Source: Deltaproteobacteria bacterium (GTDB lineage Bacteria > Desulfobacterota > Desulfomonilia > UBA1062). Taken from it: a stretch of DNA of 64,000 nucleotides. The stretch is from the NCBI GenBank assembly GCA_018433085.1, contig JAHDRW010000054.1:1-64000 (forward strand), given 5' to 3'. Numbering within the stretch: position 1 is the stretch's first letter; the number at the start of each line of letters is the position of its first letter. The notes below the pieces were generated by a model. That model was given only the letters and a program-made list of their open reading frames with translations, ran no database searches and was not told the DNA's origin. Below, in pieces: positions 57,590 through 64,000 of this stretch. A program made the position numbers and the translations under genes.

Positions 57590-59564
57590 TTTCCGCTCCT
57601 TGGATAGCATCGGATGTCTTCACGCCCGTCCTGTCTTCGCTCCCCAGATACGCAGGCAGGGTGATGATGAAGGTCGTTCCTTTGCCCGGTTCGCTGTCCA
57701 CGTCGATGAACCCGTTGTGTTTCTGGATGATTCCATAGGTGATGGAAAGTCCGAGCCCGGTTCCCTGGCCCGGGTCCTTTGTCGTAAAGAATGGCTCGAA
57801 AATGTGGGGAAGATAAAGCCTGTCGATTCCCTTGCCGGTATCCGAGATGGAGATCTTCACCGCATTGGTGCTGGAGAGCCATGTGGATATCGTGAGGACC
57901 CCTCTGCCATCCATGGCGTCGGAGGCATTGATGAAAAGATTGAGAAAGACCTCTTCGAGCCGGGAGCTGTCTCCCATGACCAGCGGGAGCTGCTGGGAGA
58001 GATCGTGTTTCACGGTGATGCCGAGGAACATGGACTGATCTTTCACCAGATTGAGAGAGGTGGAGACCACGTCGTTGATACAGATCGGCCGCATGTCGCC
58101 CGAAGGCGTTCTGGCGAAGTCCAGGAGGTTCTGGACGATCTTTTTGCACCGGTTGGTCTGGTAGATGATCTTTTCCATGTTGTCCCTGCAGGGATGATTG
58201 TTTTCCATCTCCTCGAGCACGAGATTGCTGTAGAGAAGGATGCCCCCCAGCGGGTTGTTTATCTCGTGTGCTACCCCGGCCGCCATCTGACCGAGCGACG
58301 CCAGGCGCTCGGTGCGCGTGATGCGGTGGAAGGCCTTCTGGAGCCTGTCGTCGCGGTCTTTCAGAGATCTGGCCATGTTGTTGAAGGCCTCGTCGAGCAT
58401 GTCGAAGCCCGATGACTTTCCGGGCGGAAGCTGGTATTCCAGATTACCCGACGAGATGGCCTCGGTTCCCTGCTTGAGGATCCTGATCCGGCGGATGATG
58501 CTCTGACCGAGACGGAAGGAGATGAAAAACGCAACGACCATGCCCAGCGAGGTGATGCCGAGAAACAGCCACATGGTATTCAGCTTGATGTCACGGTACT
58601 TGGCCTCCAGGATGCCGGTGTAGAGCATGCCGATGATGGTGCGGTCGATGTCGTAGATCGGGGTGTAGGAGCTGATGTACCAGTCGTTGACCACGAAGGC
58701 ACGGCCTATCCAGTCCTCTCCCCGTGTGATGACCTGGTCGTAGACCTCCTTGGATACGATCGTGCCGATTGCCCTGTTCTGGTCGGCATTGATCACGTTG
58801 GTGGACACCCGCACCCCGCCCAGGAATATGGTAGCAAACCCGATGTCCCTGCCGCGATAGGTCTCGTGCTGGTACACGGTTTCCTTGATGGTATCCACGA
58901 TATTGTAGTCGCGGTTGAGCAGAATGCCGCCGATCAGGGCGCCGAGCAGGGTCCCGTCCTCTTGAAAGATAGGGTGGGCGGCCCTGAGCACCATGCCTTG
59001 CGAGAGCATGGTTTCACGCACCTCGATCGATTGGGGCGTCTTCACGATGGGTATCAGGACACGGGAGGCCAGGCGGGGGTTCTGATCCTTGATGGTCTCC
59101 AGGGACATGACAACCGCCGAGGTCTGAGGCTTCTTTTCGAACAGGCACTTGCGAACCACCGGGTCCCACAGGATGACGTCCCCCTTGGCCTCGGGGTTCG
59201 CCACCCGGTAGATCACGCGACCTTCCGCGTCAACGAGGGTGAGCATGTCGAGCGCGCGGCGATCGTCGAAGTAGTAGGTTCCGGTACGGATCAGGCCTTC
59301 GAGGCCGGTCAGGGGGCCCGGGTCGTTTTTTTGGATCGCCTCCTGCAGCGGGCTTCTCAGGTAGATGAACTCCAGCTGGTACTCGAGACGCTCCAGGGCA
59401 TGTCTGTAGACGAGCTTGGCGGTGTTGATGTCCTGCTGGACCTTTCGCTGCACCTCATCCAGGGTGCATTTGTTGATCGTGGTGATCCCCACCACGGTAG
59501 CTACCGCCCCCGTCAGACAGGTGGCGATGAGAAAACCCATAACCAGGCGGCTCTGTAGCTTCAT
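57582..59564 (-). CDS. Membrane histidine kinase (Cache-HAMP-HisKA-HATPase)
   Basis: A 660-residue kinase. First membrane helix at about 8-28, a periplasmic Cache-type sensor of about 300 residues (DMLTLVDAEGRVIYRVANP ... GMLYTGILEA), second helix (about 335-357), HAMP, HisKA with GVAHEINNPLGGIL, and HATPase with DTGKGIDR and GTGLGLSITYG. With the overlapping NtrC-type gene it forms a two-component pair. The start at 59564 is chosen from the family-like N-terminus. Confidence 0.88.
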   Translation of the reverse strand: MKLQSRLVMGFLIATCLTGAVATVVGITTINKCTLDEVQRKVQQDINTAKLVYRHALERLEYQLEFIYLRSPLQEAIQKNDPGPLTGLEGLIRTGTYYFDDRRALDMLTLVDAEGRVIYRVANPEAKGDVILWDPVVRKCLFEKKPQTSAVVMSLETIKDQNPRLASRVLIPIVKTPQSIEVRETMLSQGMVLRAAHPIFQEDGTLLGALIGGILLNRDYNIVDTIKETVYQHETYRGRDIGFATIFLGGVRVSTNVINADQNRAIGTIVSKEVYDQVITRGEDWIGRAFVVNDWYISSYTPIYDIDRTIIGMLYTGILEAKYRDIKLNTMWLFLGITSLGMVVAFFISFRLGQSIIRRIRILKQGTEAISSGNLEYQLPPGKSSGFDMLDEAFNNMARSLKDRDDRLQKAFHRITRTERLASLGQMAAGVAHEINNPLGGILLYSNLVLEEMENNHPCRDNMEKIIYQTNRCKKIVQNLLDFARTPSGDMRPICINDVVSTSLNLVKDQSMFLGITVKHDLSQQLPLVMGDSSRLEEVFLNLFINASDAMDGRGVLTISTWLSSTNAVKISISDTGKGIDRLYLPHIFEPFFTTKDPGQGTGLGLSITYGIIQKHNGFIDVDSEPGKGTTFIITLPAYLGSEDRTGVKTSDAIQGAEIG

Positions 59565-59659
59565 AGAGAAACATCTTTCGAAAGAATTCACATTGCAGCA
59601 TGTTCCTTATAGCACCTCCAGGGGCTGCGAGGCAATGCCCGATAGGGAAAAAGAAAGGA

Positions 59660-59684
59660 GGGGGCATGCATGATGCCCCCTTTT
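59660..59684. terminator. Hairpin terminator between RR and kinase genes
   Basis: GGGGGCAT (59660-59667) pairs with ATGCCCCC (59673-59680) around a 5-base loop. T-rich sequence lies on both sides (TTTT on the plus strand; TCCTTTCTTTTTCC on the minus), so it could act in either direction, most likely ending the formate dehydrogenase operon on the minus strand. Confidence 0.6.
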
Positions 59685-59686
59685 CT

Positions 59687-60094
59687 TCAGCAGGCTTTTC
59701 TTGTCTGGATCAGCCGGTTTACCCGCGAGAGCAGGTCGGAGACCGGTACCGGTTTGGAAACGTAATCATCCGCAAGGCAGTAGTCGCCGTCTGTCGAAGG
59801 CGAGAACTTGAAGCCGGTTTTCTCCGTAACCGCGGTCACCATCATGATGGGTATCGCACTGCATGCCTGATCGTTTTTCAGATCCGAGCAGAGATCGAAC
59901 CCATCGGTGTGCTTGTCCATCATCACGTCCAGGATGATGAGATCCGGGGGGTTCGAGAGCACCCGTTCCCGTCCCTCGTGGATGTTTGGTGTGTGGTATA
60001 CCTCGTATCCGTGGTTTTCCAGCACGATTCTCAGTGCGTCCGCATAATCCTGGTCGTCGTCGATAATCAATATCTTTTTCTGGTTTGTGGTCAT
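59687..60094 (-). CDS. Single-domain response regulator of the formate dehydrogenase operon
   Basis: A 135-residue receiver with Asp12-Asp14, phospho-acceptor Asp56 (LIILDVMMD) and Lys in VSKPVP. A ~12-residue insert (TGFKFSPSTDGDYCLADDY) precedes the last strand. The ATG overlaps the stop of the 4Fe-4S subunit in ATGA (60091-60094), so it is co-translated with the enzyme genes. Confidence 0.87.
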   Translation of the reverse strand: MTTNQKKILIIDDDQDYADALRIVLENHGYEVYHTPNIHEGRERVLSNPPDLIILDVMMDKHTDGFDLCSDLKNDQACSAIPIMMVTAVTEKTGFKFSPSTDGDYCLADDYVSKPVPVSDLLSRVNRLIQTRKAC

Positions 60095-61155
60095 GACACG
60101 CCTCCGGAGTATCTTTTCTCTTCGCCCGTTCCGTCCTGTGCCGAGCATATCGCCTGCGCCACCTCGATCAGTCCGATGTGAACCGGGCAGTAATCCGAGC
60201 ACCGGCCGCAGCCGACGCAGGTGCACAAACCGCCGTAATGGTCTCTGTCCTTGTGGTAGAGCAGCTTATGCTCATGCCGCCTCTTGATCCTCAAAGCGGC
60301 CGTTCGCCTCGGATTGTGCCCCGAGGCCTCTTTGGTGAACCCGGCATACAGGCAGGAGTCCCAGGACCGTATCCGATCTCCGGTTCCTGCTGCGACGACC
60401 CTGTCGGAGACCGTGAAACAGGTGCAGGTGGGGCAGACGAACGAGCACCCGCCGCAGGTGATGCACTTTTTCCCGAAGTTCTCCCACACCTCGTCAGAAG
60501 ACTGGTTGGACACCTCAAGCCGCTCCATGGCATCCTCTACCTCCGGGATAACGGGTATCAGGCTCACCGCCTCCCTCTGAAAAGTGCGGATCTTCTCGTT
60601 CGCCCGGGCTTCGTCAATGTCTTCGAAGCGGTTGGAAGAAACCAGACCGGATCCCCGCTCGGAACCGATTTCCACCAGGAACGCATCGCCGTCGTCATAG
60701 AGCTGGATATCGAATCCGCTCTCGGCCCAGGGCCCGCTCTTTGTGGTGGTGCAGAAACAGGTGGGGCTCATGCTCCCCGGGCATGCCATGACTACGGTCA
60801 GCGTTTTCTCCGACTTGACCCGGGAGTAGGGGTCGTCCAGGTCCTGGGACATGAAACTCTGCGACTGGAGCAGCCCTTTGTGATCGCAGGGCCTGATACC
60901 GAATATCAGGGTGGGATTGCCGCTCACGACCTGGCGGTAGCCGTCCTGTTCCACCTGAAAGATGACCTCGCTCTGGGGGAAAAGCGAGCGCTTGGGAGGC
61001 GAGGAGGGTTTCGCGATATCGAGGGTGAAGGACTCCTCGTCGAAGGTATCGTAGATGCACTCACCCCTTTCCGTTCGCCTGGGGGCGATGACCGTACGTT
61101 CCGCGGCCCATTCTTTCAGGACCTCTTTGAGTGAATCTTTTCGTATGCGTTTCAT
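60091..61155 (-). CDS. 4Fe-4S electron-transfer subunit (hydrogenase beta/AsrA-like)
   Basis: A 354-residue iron-sulfur protein. The N-terminal 220 residues resemble HydB/AsrA-type sulfhydrogenase beta subunits (FGIRPCDHKGLLQ, MACPGS ... CFC). Two 4Fe-4S motifs are visible: CITCGGCSFVCPTC (about 231-244) and CVGCGRCSDYCPVHIG (about 313-328). It likely passes electrons between FdhA and the FAD subunit. The ATG overlaps the fdhA stop in ATGA. Confidence 0.85.
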   Translation of the reverse strand: MKRIRKDSLKEVLKEWAAERTVIAPRRTERGECIYDTFDEESFTLDIAKPSSPPKRSLFPQSEVIFQVEQDGYRQVVSGNPTLIFGIRPCDHKGLLQSQSFMSQDLDDPYSRVKSEKTLTVVMACPGSMSPTCFCTTTKSGPWAESGFDIQLYDDGDAFLVEIGSERGSGLVSSNRFEDIDEARANEKIRTFQREAVSLIPVIPEVEDAMERLEVSNQSSDEVWENFGKKCITCGGCSFVCPTCTCFTVSDRVVAAGTGDRIRSWDSCLYAGFTKEASGHNPRRTAALRIKRRHEHKLLYHKDRDHYGGLCTCVGCGRCSDYCPVHIGLIEVAQAICSAQDGTGEEKRYSGGVS

Positions 61156-63188
61156 GCGCACCTCCTGATTTTCACCGCGCAGCCCTTGTACTCGGGAATA
61201 CCCGAGACAGGATCGTGGGCCGAAACGGTGAGGAGATTGATCGGCCCCTCATGGAAATGGAAGGTAGAAAAGACCACCTTCCGGGGGACGCGGGCAGTGA
61301 CCTCGGCCTTGATCTTCACCGTGCCCCTGCGTGACGTGATCTCCACCAGGTCGCGGTCTCTGATCCCGAGCTTCCGTGCGTCCTCGGGGTTGATTTCCAC
61401 CAGCGGCTCCGGGGCCTCGCGCTCCAGGATGCCGACACGTCTCGACATGGTGCCGGTGTGAAACTGGAAGTACATGCGGCCGGTAGTGAGGATGAAGTTG
61501 TACTCGGTGTCCGGCGGCTCGGCCATGGGTTTGAATTCACAGGGCAGGAAGGTTCCGAGGCCCTTGGAGAACCGGTCCTTGTGGAGATAGGTCGTGCCGG
61601 GGTGTTCCTCGTTGGGGCACGGCCAGGAGAGACCGTATCCCGTCTCCAGCCGGGGATAGGTGATGCCGGCGTACGACGGCGTGACCCGGTTGATTTCCTC
61701 CATGATCTCGGACGGTCCCGCATATTCCATGGGATATCCGGCACGGGTGCACACGTCCTGGATGATCTCCCAGTCGGCCCGGGCCGACCCGGGCGGATCG
61801 ATTGCCTTGTAGGCCAGCTGCACCCTGCGTTCGGTATTGGTGTAGGTCCCGGTCTTCTCGGCAAAGCACGCGGCAGGCAGTACCACGTCGGCCAGTGCCG
61901 CGGTCTCGGAGAGAAAGATATCCTGGACCACCAGCAGATCGAGGTTCGAGAGGGCGCGCTCGATGTGCTTGGAGTCCGGGTCGCTCAGGTAGGGGTTCTC
62001 GCCCATGACGTACAGGGCCTTCAGCTCGCCCTTGTCCGCGGCCTCCATCATGGTGGTGATGGTCAGCCCCGGCGCAGTGTCGAGATCGCCTACGCCCCAG
62101 GCATCCTTGAACTTCTGGATCACGGGATCATCGCCCACCTTCTGGTATCCGGTGTAGACCACCGGGAGCCCTCCCATGTCGCACGCGCCCTGGACGTTGT
62201 TCTGGCCCCTCAAGGGGTTGACCCCGGTGGAGGGCCTGCCCACGTGCCCGGTGAGCATGGCCAGGTTCGCACAGGTCTTCACGTTGTCTGTCCCGGTGGT
62301 GTGCTGGGTGATGCCCATGGCATAGAGCAGCATGGCCTTGCCCGTACGGGCGTACTCACGGGCGACGAGCACGAGGTCTTCGGCTCTCACTCCGCTGATC
62401 TGTTCCACCACCCGCGGCGTGTACCGGTTCACGGTCCGCTTGAGCTCGTCGAAGCCTTCGGTCCTGGTCTCGACATATTCCCTGTCATACAGGCCTTCCT
62501 CGATAATGATGTTCATCAAGCCGTTGAGCACTGCCACGTCGGTGCCTATGTTCTGCCTCAGATGCATGTGGGCGTAGCGTGCAAGCGGGATATCCCGCGG
62601 GTCTACCACGATGAGCCGCGCTCCGCGCTCCACGGCGTTGATGACCCTGGAGCCGATGAGCGGGTGCTGCTCGGTGGTGTTGGATCCTATCACGAAAAAG
62701 AGCTCTGCCTCGTCCATCTCATTGATGGAATTGGTCATCGCCCCCGAGCCGAAGGTTGCAGCCAGACCGGCCACGGTGGAGCTGTGTCAGAGCCTGGCGC
62801 AGTGGTCTATGTTGTTGGTTTTGAACACGGCACGCGCCATCTTCATGAAGAGATAGTTCTCTTCGTTGCTGACCTTGGCGGACGCCAGAAAACCGAGAGA
62901 CCTGCTCCCGGAATCGGACTGTATCTCGCGGAGCCGGCGGACCGTGAAATCTAGCGCCTCGTCCCAGGTGCTTTCGGTGAGCTTGCCGTTCTTTCTCACC
63001 AGGGGCGTTGTCAGGCGCAGAGGAGAATTGATGAAATCGTAGGAGTTCCAGCCCTTGGCGCAGAGCATACCCTTGTTCACGGGGTTTCCCGGGCTGGGCT
63101 CCACCCCTACCACCTTATTCTGCTCGGTCACCAGATAAAAATTGCAACCGCACCCGCAGAACGGGCATATAGTCGATGTCTTGGCCAT
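61152..63188 (-). CDS. Selenocysteine-containing formate dehydrogenase catalytic subunit
   Basis: A 678-residue molybdopterin oxidoreductase. N-terminal 4Fe-4S ligands are Cys8, Cys11, Cys15 and Cys43. An in-frame TGA at 62787-62789 encodes residue 134 within HCARL-U-HSSTVAGLAATFG, the exact context of the metal-binding Sec in formate dehydrogenases. The frame is otherwise open on both sides and a bSECIS follows. The C-terminal region is the usual MGD-binding beta-barrel. Start 63188 lies 2 bases after the FAD-subunit stop. Confidence 0.93.
62761..62771 (-). promoter_or_regulatory. Bacterial SECIS element apical stem-loop
   Basis: On the minus strand, GCC-GGTCT-GGC forms the apical hairpin beginning 15 bases after the UGA, the same distance and with the same GGUC loop as the E. 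coli fdhF SECIS (GCA-GGUC-UGC). It directs SelB to insert selenocysteine. Confidence 0.75.
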
Positions 63189-63190
63189 GA

Positions 63191-64000
63191 TCAGATAGCC
63201 TCCTTGATATGTTCTATTTCGGTGTAGTTGAACACCGGGCCGTCCATGCAGCAGTACATTTCGCCGATGGCGCAGTGGCCGCACTTGCCCACCCCGCATT
63301 TCATCATCCGCTCCAGGGACATGTAGATGTTTTTCTTGGTAAACCCGAGAGCCAGAAGCTTCTCCAGCACGAAGCGGTACATGATCGGAGGACCGCAGAG
63401 CACGGCGCAGGTGTCATCGGTGGAAAGTTCGGCATGGTCGAAAAGACCGGTCACCACACCCACGTATTGCTTCCAGATCCCCTCCTGGTCCCTGTCCACG
63501 CTGTAGAAATAGCGGATGTCACTGCGGTCGAAGAAGCTCAGGAGCTCGTACTTGAACAGGACATTGTCAGGGTTGTTCGTTCCGTACATCAGGGTGAGAT
63601 CTCCGAACTCGTCCCTCCTGTCCAAAACATAGAGCAGCAGGGAGCGCAGGGGGGCAAGACCGAGGCCGCCCGCGACCAGCAGCAGATTGCGGCCCTTGAG
63701 CTTCTCCACCGGAAACCCTCTGCCGTACGGCCCCCGGACATGGAGGCGTGCGCCCTTTTCGAGCTCGAAAAGCGCATTGGTGAGATTCCCTGTCCGCCGC
63801 ACGCAAATCTCGAGAACATCAGGACGGGTGGGGGGGGAGGAGATGCTGATCGGGGCCTCGCCCTTTCCGAATACCGATACCTCGATAAACTGTCCGGGCT
63901 GATGCCCGAACCTTTCCCATGAACCCCCGTCCTCCATCTGGAGCTGGAACAGCCGGTGCTCGGCTATCTGAGGAAGGGTTCTCGCGATACGTACAGGGAA
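63191..64000 (-). CDS. FAD/NAD(P)-binding subunit (hydrogenase gamma/AsrB-like), partial
   Basis: At least 269 residues; the frame runs off the window edge, so the N-terminus is missing. An FNR-type FAD domain (GQFIEVSVFGKGEAPISISS), an NAD(P)-binding domain (LLVAGGLGLAPLRSLL; AVLCGPPIMYRF) and a C-terminal 2Fe-2S motif (CGVGKCGHCAIGEMYCC) match HydG/AsrB and related NAD(P)H-linked subunits. With the 4Fe-4S subunit it forms an electron bridge between FdhA and NAD(P). Confidence 0.87.
   Translation of the reverse strand, partial: FPVRIARTLPQIAEHRLFQLQMEDGGSWERFGHQPGQFIEVSVFGKGEAPISISSPPTRPDVLEICVRRTGNLTNALFELEKGARLHVRGPYGRGFPVEKLKGRNLLLVAGGLGLAPLRSLLLYVLDRRDEFGDLTLMYGTNNPDNVLFKYELLSFFDRSDIRYFYSVDRDQEGIWKQYVGVVTGLFDHAELSTDDTCAVLCGPPIMYRFVLEKLLALGFTKKNIYMSLERMMKCGVGKCGHCAIGEMYCCMDGPVFNYTEIEHIKEAI

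Noticed and set aside
61152-63188. Formate dehydrogenase as a pseudogene with a nonsense codon
   Set aside because: The TGA is at the exact Sec position and a SECIS-like hairpin follows.

Overview
The window looks like a chromosomal segment of a GC-rich, Gram-negative anaerobe. LptD, GmhA and an LPS-type mannose-1-phosphate guanylyltransferase indicate an outer membrane. The siroheme-dependent (Ahb) heme route, a selenocysteine formate dehydrogenase, an N-type ATPase, an anaerobic sulfatase-maturase-like enzyme and many NtrC-type and DUF4388 regulators together suggest a Desulfobacterota (former Deltaproteobacteria) lineage. This placement is an inference from gene content, with no marker gene analysed.

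Layout. 1-4.3 kb: a CrtC/AttH-like protein, a PPC-domain protein, an EamA transporter, UvsE, and a broken NHL-repeat gene with one frameshift. 4.4-11.2 kb (minus): a complete nine-gene ATPase operon in the order atpD-C-Q-R-B-E-F-A-G, which is diagnostic of the N-ATPase. 11.7-18.4 kb: a small Cys protein, a KamA-family radical SAM enzyme, a CPA2 antiporter, an RsbRD-like protein, and hemB-ahbD-ahbA/B (minus). 18.4-25.7 kb: a membrane methyltransferase, then a plus-strand run of manC-like, MBL hydrolase, accD, folC, lptD and an HD protein. 25.6-28.6 kb (minus): a four-gene roadblock/DUF4388/HAMP/REC-DUF4388 signalling operon. 29.2-30.2 kb: gmhA and then ssrA (tmRNA) with its own promoter. 30.3-32.2 kb: decayed gene remnants and an FG-GAP lipoprotein just downstream of ssrA, which resembles an eroded integration hotspot.

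32.5-36.5 kb: a DUF1622 protein, the sulfatase-maturase-like enzyme, a 900-base gene-free stretch rich in perfect hairpins, and a mercuric-reductase-like flavoprotein. 36.6-44.7 kb: an SDR, a CheX/CheY pair, a DAO-Rieske fusion, a CoA-disulfide-reductase/rhodanese fusion and an acyl-CoA ligase. 44.8-51 kb (minus): a large PAS hybrid kinase, an amidase, a membrane protein and an SDR. 51.5-52.9 kb: a diadenylate cyclase fused to a YbbR-type segment. 53-54.5 kb: an EF-Tu-domain-2-only protein, a NUDIX hydrolase and a small Cys protein. 54.5-64 kb (minus): five two-component proteins followed upstream by a formate dehydrogenase module. That module comprises a FAD/2Fe-2S subunit running off the edge, a Sec-containing catalytic subunit, a 4Fe-4S subunit and a response regulator, all overlapping or nearly so.

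How it fits together: the formate dehydrogenase, heme synthesis, acyl-CoA ligase and N-ATPase suit an anaerobe handling low-potential electrons and ion gradients. The dense regulators (DUF4388/roadblock, NtrC with its kinase, c-di-AMP synthesis) imply heavy environmental sensing. Start codons were chosen by ribosome-binding sites and by 4-base ATGA overlaps where these were visible.
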